A DNA stretch of 42,010 bases from Udaeobacter sp025935755 (lineage in GTDB: Bacteria > Verrucomicrobiota > Verrucomicrobiia > Chthoniobacterales > UBA10450): positions 1-42,010 of the forward strand of contig DASUKN010000063.1 of assembly GCA_036278715.1 (NCBI GenBank), written 5' to 3'. A program made the translations under genes and the position numbers. The notes beneath the pieces are model-generated. The model saw nothing but the letters and a program-made list of their open reading frames with translations. It did no database searches and was not told the origin of the DNA. Positions 33,938-41,298 of this stretch are shown piece after piece (the stretch's first letter is position 1; every line of letters begins with the position of its first letter).

Positions 33938-33960
33938 CGAAACGAAGAATTTCGATGAAG
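33932..33960 (-). promoter_or_regulatory. Hairpin covering the mnmA start codon
   Basis: CTTCATCGAAA (33932-33942) and TTTCGATGAAG (33950-33960) form a perfect 11-bp stem with a 7-base loop. In the mRNA the AUG lies in the 3' arm, so pairing would hide it. No Shine-Dalgarno is visible outside the stem. Confidence 0.6.
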
Positions 33961-34010
33961 CGCAGGTCGAGTCAATGGAATGGCGAACTGCTGCGGACCC
34001 GCCCACATCG

Positions 34011-34613
34011 CTACCTCACAGAGCTTCTATGCTCCAGTTTTACGGCTCGGCTCACGAATGGACTTCCGCGCAGCGTAAATCGCCACGGCAGATGCGCAGA
34101 ACGGGTGATGCCGATGCGTTTGTCGGCGACGACGTCAAATGTCGCGCGTGAGTTGGAGACAAAACAGTGGCGCGGATCGGAGCACAGATCCATCTCGTGA
34201 TCTCGCCCGGTGATCGCGAGTGCTTGTGTGATCTTGCCCGGACCGGAGCAAAGTTGACGCACATCGTTAACGGCACGGCGTCGCTTCATCAGTTGAATCC
34301 CTCGCAGCGGCTGGAGCGCACGAAATAAAACAAAGCCGTTCTCATCGCCTTTCACCAGCACGTTCAGCATCCAATGAACGCCGTAGTTGAAATACACATA
34401 AGCCGCGCCGGCTTTGTTTCGATCGATGAACGATCGCGTGCTCGGGCGCGTAAAGGTATGCGCAGCTTCGTCGTTAATCGCCGCATATGCTTCTACTTCG
34501 ACCACGATGCCTGAGCATTCGCCCCAAACCAGTTCGGTGCCGATCAGTTCGCGCGCGCACGTGAGCGGATCGCGCTTGAAGAAGGACGCCTGGACAACCC
34601 GACTCACAAGCAA
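34011..34613 (-). CDS. 3-methyladenine DNA glycosylase, AAG/MPG family
   Basis: This 200-residue base-excision repair enzyme has the family landmarks: LARELIG-type CARELIGTELVWGE, IVVEVEAYAA (catalytic Glu), DEAAHTF, AGAAYVYFNYGVHWMLNVL (Tyr wedge) and CSGPGKITQALAIT. It would remove alkylated purines from DNA. The start is TTG at 34613 or GTG at 34607; no ATG is available near the expected N-terminus. It begins 3 nt after the stop of the TonB-C-like gene and ends 73 nt before mnmA, so the three may form one transcription unit, although repeats and a hairpin lie within it. Confidence 0.92.
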   Translation of the reverse strand: MLVSRVVQASFFKRDPLTCARELIGTELVWGECSGIVVEVEAYAAINDEAAHTFTRPSTRSFIDRNKAGAAYVYFNYGVHWMLNVLVKGDENGFVLFRALQPLRGIQLMKRRRAVNDVRQLCSGPGKITQALAITGRDHEMDLCSDPRHCFVSNSRATFDVVADKRIGITRSAHLPWRFTLRGSPFVSRAVKLEHRSSVR

Positions 34614-34616
34614 CGG

Positions 34617-35411
34617 TTACTCTGGGCTCTGGTCTTCGTCCTGTTCCTGAATGGAGCTAGCGGATGGTTTGTAGTAAACCGGAATCTTCACATTGGATTC
34701 GATCGGTTTGCCATCACGGAACGCCGGAATGAATTTGGCTTCGCTAAAATCGGTGAGAGCCGCATTGCCGAACCCAAGCAGCGGCGGTTGTTCAGATAGA
34801 ACCTCCATGCCAATCAGATTTCCCTTCTCATCGACCTTCAACCCGAGCTCCACAACGCCAGTGACTGCCACTGTGCTGCCGGTTTCGGGATAGTGCAGCC
34901 CGGTAAACTTTGAGTCCTGTCCCACATACGGTTGCGGATCGATGAAATCGGTTTCCTTGTCTACTTCCTCAAGTTGCTGATTGGCAAAAATTCGCAGACG
35001 CGGTTTCCCGTTCACGACTGCGAATTTCACCGTGCCGTAGAAAATGGCCAGGACCAGCTGGTGATTGTGCACTGCTGGTATGAACCTGGCGGTCAAAAGC
35101 CGTTTGAGTAGTTCCTGCTCCAGCAGTTCAGATCCGCGTGTGCCACGATACGCACCACTGTGGACAACCTGGCCAGTGGGTGCGACCAGACAGGTAAACA
35201 TTACCGCCGCTTCTTTTTGTCCTTTTTTGATCAGGTCGGCCGTGTCGATCGTGTTGATTAGCGAATTTGGCGCGGTTCCAACTAGCGCTGGCCTGATTTC
35301 TGGCAGCTTCGGCGCCGGTGAGGGAGATGGTGATCCCGGTTTAGGCGTCTGCGCCAGTGCCAGATCAAGGCTGAGCAATAGACTAACACAGCAAAAAATC
35401 CCAAGTCGCAT
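34617..35411 (-). CDS. Secreted TonB-C-like domain protein
   Basis: This 264-residue protein has a signal peptide (1-22, ending LALAQ) and a Pro/Ser spacer (TPKPGSPSPSPAPKLPE). It contains two related beta-alpha segments. The first (about 60-150) contains VMFTCLVAPTGQVVHSGAYRG. The second (about 185-250) contains VTGVVELGLKVDEKGNLIG and FIPAFRDGKPIESNVKIPVYY, the typical TonB C-terminal fold. It lacks the N-terminal membrane anchor and long Pro-Glu/Pro-Lys region of real TonB, so it is probably not an energy transducer but an exported relative. ATG 35411 places the signal peptide at the N-terminus; the frame runs upstream into intergenic repeats. Confidence 0.75.
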   Translation of the reverse strand: MRLGIFCCVSLLLSLDLALAQTPKPGSPSPSPAPKLPEIRPALVGTAPNSLINTIDTADLIKKGQKEAAVMFTCLVAPTGQVVHSGAYRGTRGSELLEQELLKRLLTARFIPAVHNHQLVLAIFYGTVKFAVVNGKPRLRIFANQQLEEVDKETDFIDPQPYVGQDSKFTGLHYPETGSTVAVTGVVELGLKVDEKGNLIGMEVLSEQPPLLGFGNAALTDFSEAKFIPAFRDGKPIESNVKIPVYYKPSASSIQEQDEDQSPE

Positions 35412-35460
35412 GGCGCAATAGGCAAGCGAAACTAAACGCTTTTGCAAGGCAAACTCTTCG

Positions 35461-35569
35461 GGGAGCGCACGCTTCCAGTGTGCCGCGTTCGGCGGCCGAA
35501 CGCTTCTACTGGATTCAATGTGTGTCCCGGCAATGCCGGGCACTGCCCGCCCTGCAAACCGGCGCTCCC
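35461..35569. repeat. Palindromic repeat element
   Basis: The ends GGGAGCGC (35461-35468) and GCGCTCCC (35562-35569) are perfect inverted copies. Inside, GCGTTCGG (35485-35492) and CCGAACGC (35496-35503) make a hairpin, and CCCGGCAATGCCGGG makes another. It lies in the gap upstream of the TonB-C-like gene. Confidence 0.6.
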
Positions 35570-35590
35570 ATTTTTGCGAGGCAAAGCCTT

Positions 35591-35703
35591 GTCATCCGAG
35601 CGAAGTCGCCTGCCAAGCCGTAGCTTTATGCGGAGCTGGAGGAACCGGGACGCATCACCCAACAGCGACTCCTTCGACTCCGCTGCGCTGCGCTCAGCAT
35701 GAC
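35591..35703. repeat. GTCAT-ended inverted repeat element
   Basis: GTCATCCGAGCGAAGTCG starts at 35591, and GCTGCGCTCAGCATGAC ends at 35703, the inverted counterpart with mismatches. It is the same type as the repeat at 32500-32682. Together with the preceding element it fills the 299-nt gap between two minus-strand genes; no gene is seen there. Confidence 0.65.
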
Positions 35704-35710
35704 GAGGCAA

Positions 35711-37339
35711 TCAGGCCGCGACTTCCAACGTGCGTACTTCGGCAATCCTTCGCACGACTTTGTGGCGCCGGAAGTAATCGATGAGTGCGTCGCGGGTTTG
35801 TACGGGATGCAGCACGCAATTAGCCTCGGGGTTCTCCAGCAACGCGCGCAACTTCATGAAATGATGCCCGCCGCTCCGGGCATCGAAACTATTGAAAGCA
35901 ATCATGTATCGCTTGCCGCGCTCGAGCGGACGTCCATCTGGAAATGTAATTGAGGTAATCCGGGAATCGGATCCCCGGCCCTCCACCTTTACCCGAATCC
36001 CCAGTAAACTTCGCGGTTCATGACCAGCATACACTTCCTCCATCACGCTTCTTATTTCGTCCGGTGAAAGCGTCGCTGTGACGATCAGGTTTTCGTATGG
36101 AATGACATTCCAGATATCGTTCACCGTGGTCAGGCCTGCGAGAAGTCTACCGTTTTCAGCGAAGACACCGTGCATGACCGCATCGACCACCACGCCGCGT
36201 TCCGCCAATGTTTCCCTAATCGCGGCGCCGATCAGCTTTTCGATGTCACTGGGCTGACCCCGCGTACCGTGAGCGTGCAACGTTTCCGCCAGTTCGCCGA
36301 TCGGTTGCGCCAGCGACCTGTCCGATTCTTCCAGCTGCGATTTTGCTCTGGAAAGCACAACTTGATCGGCCTCAAAGCGATTATCCATCAGCTCACAGAT
36401 AGCTTCGCGGCGCAGCAGTTTTTTGGATCGCCGGTCAAAAAGCAGATCGACCCGGCCAACGTGAATTCCAAAGTGGTCCGCCTGGGTAAAGAGCACGCGA
36501 TTCGTTAGGCGACTTGGAATAGCCTGATGAGTATGGCCCGCTATGAAAGCTGCGACCTGCGGGAACTCGGAAGTCAACGCCATCACCGTGTTGGCAAAGT
36601 CGTCGCCGCCGGTTCGCGGCTTTAATCCCATGTGACCTGTGAGCACAATCGCGTCCGCGCCGTGCTTATTGGCTTCGGTAATTGCGCGCCGCACAGGCTC
36701 AACCGGATGCTCGAAATTGATTCCAACAGTAAACTCCCGCGGAAGCCAGAACGACATGCCTGGTGTTGTGATTCCGATAATCGCGACTTTGACTCCGGCA
36801 ATTTCCCTAACGATAAATGGCTGAACCTTTGCGAAGGGATGTTGGGAATCGGAAAACGAACCGGCTAATTGGCCACCTAATCTGGTATTGGCACCGAGCA
36901 CGGCCATTGCTGATTTCTGTAAGGCATTTCGAAACGGCTCGATCCCCCAATCGAATTCGTGATTGCCAATCACCCACGCGTCGTATTTGAGGTGATTGAA
37001 AAGATCGATCATCAGTTCGCCTTTATTTCGAAGGCTAACGTCAGTGCCCTGATAAACGTCGCCGACGTCGATCAGAATCGAATCCGGACTTTGCGTGCGC
37101 CAGCGCCGAAGTTGCGTAACACAACGCGCAAGGCCACCGCGATCAGCGGTCCCGTCGTAGTCAAAGGTAGGCAGAATGTGGCCATGCAAATCCGTCGTGT
37201 GCAGGATTGAGATGCAAATGGTGTCCGGCTCGAGCGCGGCAGCAGCACTGGCCAGCGTTGGGAACGCGCCAAGCACTCCCGCGCGGCCGGCGAGTCTCAG
37301 AAAATCACGCCGCGTCCAGGAGCTGTATGGGTGAGACAT
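35711..37339 (-). CDS. Tat-exported 5'-nucleotidase / 2',3'-cyclic phosphodiesterase family protein
   Basis: This 542-residue metallophosphoesterase starts with a twin-arginine signal (SWTRRDFLRLAG, Arg10-Arg11), so it is exported folded. Catalytic motifs are present: TTDLHGH (49-54), GDVYQGT (93-99), GNHEFDWG (125-132), GHMG (235-238) and AGHTHQ (267-272). The C-terminal half is the 5'-nucleotidase substrate domain (VNDIWNVIPYENLIV, MIAFNSFDARSGGHHF). It would release phosphate from extracellular nucleotides or cyclic nucleotides. The product at 34617 is the next gene in the same direction, but two repeat elements lie between them. Confidence 0.92.
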   Translation of the reverse strand: MSHPYSSWTRRDFLRLAGRAGVLGAFPTLASAAAALEPDTICISILHTTDLHGHILPTFDYDGTADRGGLARCVTQLRRWRTQSPDSILIDVGDVYQGTDVSLRNKGELMIDLFNHLKYDAWVIGNHEFDWGIEPFRNALQKSAMAVLGANTRLGGQLAGSFSDSQHPFAKVQPFIVREIAGVKVAIIGITTPGMSFWLPREFTVGINFEHPVEPVRRAITEANKHGADAIVLTGHMGLKPRTGGDDFANTVMALTSEFPQVAAFIAGHTHQAIPSRLTNRVLFTQADHFGIHVGRVDLLFDRRSKKLLRREAICELMDNRFEADQVVLSRAKSQLEESDRSLAQPIGELAETLHAHGTRGQPSDIEKLIGAAIRETLAERGVVVDAVMHGVFAENGRLLAGLTTVNDIWNVIPYENLIVTATLSPDEIRSVMEEVYAGHEPRSLLGIRVKVEGRGSDSRITSITFPDGRPLERGKRYMIAFNSFDARSGGHHFMKLRALLENPEANCVLHPVQTRDALIDYFRRHKVVRRIAEVRTLEVAA

Positions 37340-37410
37340 TGCAGGGTGGCCTCTGCCGAGAGGCTAGCTGCAAATGAATCTCTGTTTCAATGAAAAAGAC
37401 GTCGCACGTT
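37340..37410. other. Short spacer upstream of the nucleotidase
   Basis: There is no gene or clear promoter in these 71 nt. The rest of the 301-nt gap is the inverted-repeat element at 37411-37617. Confidence 0.4.
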
Positions 37411-37617
37411 TCAAGGAACGGCGGCTTCGGCAGCCGCCGAAATCCAGTTTTGCGCTGCGAAGCCAGAGTAGAAGCGGCGCCCACGCCCCTTTTCATAGAG
37501 GGTTGTTCCTTAAATGTAAGCACGGGACGAGGGCGTAGCGTCCACAACGATCGCGCCTCTGAACACCCCGTAGATTTCCGAATCTAAAATCGACGGGGGG
37601 AAGCCGTCGTTCCTTGA
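37411..37617. repeat. Element with 17-bp terminal inverted repeats
   Basis: TCAAGGAACGGCGGCTT (37411-37427) and AAGCCGTCGTTCCTTGA (37601-37617) are inverted copies with one mismatch. The left end also forms its own hairpin: CGGCGGCT (37419-37426) with AGCCGCCG (37432-37439). There is no transposase inside. A related right end occurs at 15293-15310. It looks like a MITE-like non-autonomous element. Confidence 0.65.
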
Positions 37618-37640
37618 TCGATCCATAACACGGGGTAACG

Positions 37641-39050
37641 GTGTCGGTTACAACTTTTTTTGCCATGCTCAACGAAGATTCCATTGCCGAACTAAAACAA
37701 AACCTCAGAGGCAGACTCATCCAGCCAGGCGACGCGGATTACGATGAAGCGCGCACCGTCTACAACGCGATGATCCACAAGAAACCGCGGGTGATCGCGC
37801 GCTGTGCAGACGTCGCTGACGTGATCCGTTGCGTAAATTTCGGCCGCGAAAACAATCTACTTGTCTCGATCCGCGGCGGCGGACACAACGCCGGCGGTTT
37901 GGGAATTTGCGATGACGGACTGGTGATCGATCTCGCTTCGATCAAATACACGCGAGTCGATCCCGAAGCTCGCACCGTCACCGTCGGTGGGGGATGCGTG
38001 TGGGGCGACGTCGATCATGCAACGCACGCCTTCGGACTGGCTACTCCGAGCGGCATCATCTCCACCACTGGTGTGGGTGGGCTAACCCTCGGCGGCGGAG
38101 TCGGTCATCTCACACGTAAATGCGGGTTGAGCATCGATAATTTGCTCTCGGCTGATGTGGTATTAGCCAACGGCAATTTTGTCAAAGCCCATGCCGATGA
38201 AAATCCGGATCTATTCTGGGCGCTGCGCGGCGGCGGCGGCAATTTCGGGATCGTCACATCGTTTACATTCAAATTGCATCCGATCGATACCCTCTATGCC
38301 GGGCCCATGCTCTACGAACTGAGCGAGGCTGCCGACGTGATGAAATGGTACCGCAATCTGATTCCGTCAGCTCCGGATGATCTGAATGGCTTTTTCGCTT
38401 TTCTCACCGTTCCGCCAGCTCCGCCGTTCCCCGAACATCTGCACACGAAAAAAATGTGCGGTGTCGTATGGGCATATGCCGGACCACTGGACAAAGCGGA
38501 AGAGACATTCGCGCCCATCCGGGCTTTCAAGAAGCCCGCGCTGGATTTTGTAGGACCACTGCCGCAGCCCGCGTTGCAAAGCATGTTCGACGCGCTTTAT
38601 CCTCCCGGACTCCAATGGTACTGGCGTGCGAATTTTGTAAATGACTTAAGCGACGACGCGATCGCGCAGCACATTCGTTTTGGTGAAGCACTGCCAACAA
38701 TGCATTCCACCATGCATATGTATCCGATCAACGGCGCCGCCGCTCGTGTAGGCAAAACCGCTACGGCGTGGAATTATCGCGATGCGATGTGGGCGCAGGT
38801 CATCGTCGGTGTCGATCCTGATCCAGCGAACAATGACAAAATTATTTCCTGGACCAAGAGCTATTACGATGCGGTGCATCCGTTCTCTGCCGGTGGCGCG
38901 TACGTAAACTTCCTCATGGGCGACGAGGGCGAAGAACGCGTGAAGAAGACTTACGGCGGAAATTACGAACGCCTGGTCGCAATCAAAAAGAAATATGATC
39001 CGGATAATTTCTTCCGTGTGAACCAAAACATTAAGCCGGCTGCCGCCTAA
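37641..39050 (+). CDS. FAD-dependent oxidoreductase, berberine-bridge (BBE) type
   Basis: This 469-residue protein has an FAD-binding PCMH-type domain at the N-terminus: SIRGGGHNAGG, GLATPSGIISTTGVGGLTLGG and DLFWALRGGGGNFGIVTSF. A C-terminal BBE domain ends KKYDPDNFFRVNQNIKP. His82 in GGGHN is the expected covalent 8-alpha-histidyl flavin site. Where bicovalent members have Cys-Pro-Thr-Val-Gly, this has Ile-Ser-Thr-Thr-Gly, so the flavin is probably linked through His alone. Such enzymes oxidise sugars, alcohols or alkaloid-like compounds; the substrate is unknown. There is no export signal. The start is GTG 37641, with GGGGTAA 5 nt upstream; ATG 37665 is an alternative. The next gene starts 2 nt after its stop. 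Confidence 0.88.
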   Translation: MSVTTFFAMLNEDSIAELKQNLRGRLIQPGDADYDEARTVYNAMIHKKPRVIARCADVADVIRCVNFGRENNLLVSIRGGGHNAGGLGICDDGLVIDLASIKYTRVDPEARTVTVGGGCVWGDVDHATHAFGLATPSGIISTTGVGGLTLGGGVGHLTRKCGLSIDNLLSADVVLANGNFVKAHADENPDLFWALRGGGGNFGIVTSFTFKLHPIDTLYAGPMLYELSEAADVMKWYRNLIPSAPDDLNGFFAFLTVPPAPPFPEHLHTKKMCGVVWAYAGPLDKAEETFAPIRAFKKPALDFVGPLPQPALQSMFDALYPPGLQWYWRANFVNDLSDDAIAQHIRFGEALPTMHSTMHMYPINGAAARVGKTATAWNYRDAMWAQVIVGVDPDPANNDKIISWTKSYYDAVHPFSAGGAYVNFLMGDEGEERVKKTYGGNYERLVAIKKKYDPDNFFRVNQNIKPAAA

Positions 39051-39052
39051 CC

Positions 39053-39415
39053 ATGAAACCTTTCCTTATTTCTGCAGCTCTGTCTCTCTTCGCGTCGCTA
39101 AATCTGCATGCCACCGAAGCCCTTTTGTTCGAAGGCGGCGGCTACAACATGCAGATCATGGTGGGATACGAAGACAATCCGGTCATTGCCCAGGTTCTCT
39201 TTACGCCTCCCGAAGCCAAAGACTGGGTTGTCCTTCCTCGCGAAAGCCTGCAGATCCAAAAATTCGACATGAAAAAGCGAATTTTGATCATGCGATTTTC
39301 AAATAAAAACAATGCGGATTTGCCCGCGTCGTTTTCATTTTCCGCCAGGAACAGCGACGCCGTCCTCTCTATCGGCGGCAAACAAATCAAAAGCGAATTC
39401 AATTGGGATATTTAA
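39053..39415 (+). CDS. Small secreted protein of unknown function
   Basis: This 120-residue protein has a signal peptide (1-20, ending NLHATEA). The mature part is beta-rich (LLFEGGGYNMQIMVGYED, WVVLPRESLQIQKFDMKKR, RFSNKNNADLPASFSFSA) and resembles no family I know. Its ATG lies 2 nt after the oxidoreductase stop (TAACCATG), so it is almost certainly translated from the same mRNA and may work with that enzyme, although one is cytoplasmic and the other exported. Confidence 0.72.
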   Translation: MKPFLISAALSLFASLNLHATEALLFEGGGYNMQIMVGYEDNPVIAQVLFTPPEAKDWVVLPRESLQIQKFDMKKRILIMRFSNKNNADLPASFSFSARNSDAVLSIGGKQIKSEFNWDI

Positions 39416-39473
39416 TAATGCATTCGTTACTCGCCGAGATGCATCGATCGTATCAGCCCATGTATTCCTTTCA

Positions 39474-39599
39474 TTAACACCCGGCCGGGTGTGGTAAACG
39501 ACCGCGCAACTGAGCCGTTTCAACGGCTTCTCGCCTGCACATCGTTGAAACGATTTGTTTTCTTTCACTCGGTTGCACCGGGCTGAAGCCCGGTGTTAA
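39474..39599. repeat. Element of four consecutive palindromes with TTAACACC ends
   Basis: The ends are TTAACACC (39474-39481) and GGTGTTAA (39592-39599). Inside are four perfect hairpins: ACACCCGG/CCGGGTGT (39477-39492), AGCCGTT/AACGGCT (39513-39528), ATCGTT/AACGAT (39541-39554) and CACCGGGCT/AGCCCGGTG (39576-39595). It fills the gap between the small secreted gene and osmC. Confidence 0.75.
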
Positions 39600-39641
39600 T
39601 AAGAGCCGCGTCAAATTCGATACTCTCCGCATTAAAATTTC

Positions 39642-40154
39642 ATGACAGCTGACGAATTGAGATCCCTGCAAGCGCCGCTGAAAGCGCAGTATCGCGAGCG
39701 GCCCGAGACGGCATTGGTCACGCTGACCGCAGAGGGACGGGTCAACGAAAACATGACCTGCAAAATCGAAACCGGAAAAGCGCGCGTCGATGCAGGTCTT
39801 CATCCGGCGACCGGTGGCGATGGGCAAAGCGCGTGTTCCGCCGACATGTTGCTCGAAGCTCTAGTAGGTTGTGCCGGTGTCACATTGAGCGCTGTCGCTA
39901 CCGCGCTCGGGGTTCCGTTGCGGGACGCCATAATCCGCGCGGAAGGCGATCTCGATTTTCGGGGCACGCTCGGTGTTTCCAAGGACGTGCCGGTCGGGTT
40001 TAAACAAATTCGACTGCACATTGATCTCGACACCGATGCGACCGAAGATCAGATCGCGACACTTCTGCGCCTGACCGAACGCTACTGCGTTGTTTATCAA
40101 ACATTAAGTAAGCCTGCCGAGATCAGCGTTTTGCATCGGGTTGTATCTCGCTAA
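39642..40154 (+). CDS. OsmC-family peroxidase-like protein
   Basis: This 170-residue OsmC-fold protein has the two conserved cysteines of the family: LVGCAGVTLSAVA (Cys77) and ERYCVVYQTL (Cys146). It also has the first-domain strand ETALVTLTAEGRV and HPATGGDGQSACSADMLLEAL. OsmC and Ohr proteins use the cysteine pair to reduce organic hydroperoxides. This one is closer to the general OsmC/YhfA group than to Ohr. Its ATG has no evident Shine-Dalgarno. The next gene begins 11 nt after its stop, so the two form a small operon. Confidence 0.9.
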   Translation: MTADELRSLQAPLKAQYRERPETALVTLTAEGRVNENMTCKIETGKARVDAGLHPATGGDGQSACSADMLLEALVGCAGVTLSAVATALGVPLRDAIIRAEGDLDFRGTLGVSKDVPVGFKQIRLHIDLDTDATEDQIATLLRLTERYCVVYQTLSKPAEISVLHRVVSR

Positions 40155-40165
40155 AATCTGCTGCT

Positions 40166-41002
40166 ATGCCGTTGTACATGGACATTCACAATCTCGACGA
40201 CGGGACAACCGCGGACGACGTAGCCAAAGCGCACGAGAAAGACATGAAGATCCAGGAGAAATATGGGGTCAAGTACAGCAAGTACTGGGTCAACGAGAGC
40301 GGGAAGAAAGTTTTTTGCCTCGCGCACGCGCCAAACGCCGAGGCAGCAGAACGAGTCCATCGTGAAGCGCACGGGATGATGCCTGAAAAGATCATCGAAG
40401 TTGAGCCTGAGCTCGCGGAAGGAATCCTGGGTAACTTCGAAACGAATGCAGCAGGAGCAGTCGTTCTTCCCAGCGGCGGAGCGGATGCGCGAGATCCCGG
40501 CATCCGAACCATCCTGTTCACCGACGTGGTCAATTCGACAATATTAACTCAATCGTTAGGCGACGAAGTCGCCCTGGCGGTTTTGGGCGTGCACGACATG
40601 ATTGTCCGCGACGCATTATCGGCATCGGGCGGCCGGGAAATCAAACACACCGGCGACGGCATCATGGCGTCGTTCGTTTCGGCAGCGAGCGCGGTCCGCT
40701 GCGCAATTCAAATCCAACGCCAATTGGACAAGCATGCGCAAGCAAATCCCAAGCGTGCGCTCAAGGTTCGGGTCGGCGCAGCAGTGGGCGAACCGGTCGA
40801 GCAACACAACGATCTGTTTGGATCGACGGTTCAACTCGCCGCCCGCCTCTGCGCGCACGCGCAGCCCGAACAAATTGTCGTCTCCAACGCAATCGCTGAA
40901 CTCTGCCTCGGCAAAGGGCTTTTGTTCGAAGATATCGGGGAAGTAACACTGAAAGGTTTCAATTCCCCGGTGCGCGCCCACGTCGCTGCGTGGCGACAGT
41001 GA
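40166..41002 (+). CDS. DUF4242-like domain fused to a class III adenylate/guanylate cyclase
   Basis: This is a 278-residue cytoplasmic protein. Residues 1-85 match DUF4242 (MDIHNL, KYGVKYSKYWVNE, VFCLAHAPNAEAAERVHREA), a small ferredoxin-like family that includes nickel-binding members. Residues 112-277 are a class III cyclase domain: LFTDVVNST with metal-binding Asp120, EIKHTGDG with Lys160 and Asp164, and NDLFGSTVQLAARL. Lys160 and Asp216 are the residues that normally select ATP, so cyclic AMP is the likely product. The transition-state Asn of the VNxAAR motif is replaced by Gln223, while Arg227 is kept; activity may be altered. DUF4242-like input controlling the cyclase is inference. It is co-transcribed with the OsmC gene. 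Confidence 0.87.
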   Translation: MPLYMDIHNLDDGTTADDVAKAHEKDMKIQEKYGVKYSKYWVNESGKKVFCLAHAPNAEAAERVHREAHGMMPEKIIEVEPELAEGILGNFETNAAGAVVLPSGGADARDPGIRTILFTDVVNSTILTQSLGDEVALAVLGVHDMIVRDALSASGGREIKHTGDGIMASFVSAASAVRCAIQIQRQLDKHAQANPKRALKVRVGAAVGEPVEQHNDLFGSTVQLAARLCAHAQPEQIVVSNAIAELCLGKGLLFEDIGEVTLKGFNSPVRAHVAAWRQ

Positions 41003-41298
41003 TGCCGCATCGGATCCGCAAATCGCGTTTCCCTCGATGTTGTTTCTCGCGGGCGTGATATCTCTTGTCACCAGTTTCGGCATCAGCGGTTGGATGCGAT
41101 CCCGTGGTTTAGGCATCGCGACCACGAGTTTATCTTTGCCTGGCGCGGTTGCTGTTTTCGTTGCACTCAGGCCGTTCGTATGTCGTGCCTGCTCGATAAC
41201 GTCATTTAATCAACGAAAATGGAGGCCCCCGTTTGACTCCTGCCGCTTCGCAATATCTTCTTCGCTTTAATCATTACACGTCAACCATCCTTTAAATT
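41003..41298. other. Intergenic region without a confident gene
   Basis: This 296-nt gap includes a 77-codon plus-strand frame (41037-41270). It starts with a hydrophobic stretch but has no conserved C-terminus or ribosome site and resembles chance coding. No terminator or repeat was recognised. Confidence 0.4.

Noticed and set aside
41037..41270. 77-codon hydrophobic frame as a membrane protein gene
   Set aside because: It has only one loose hydrophobic stretch, no ribosome site and no conserved pattern, and the rest reads like chance sequence.
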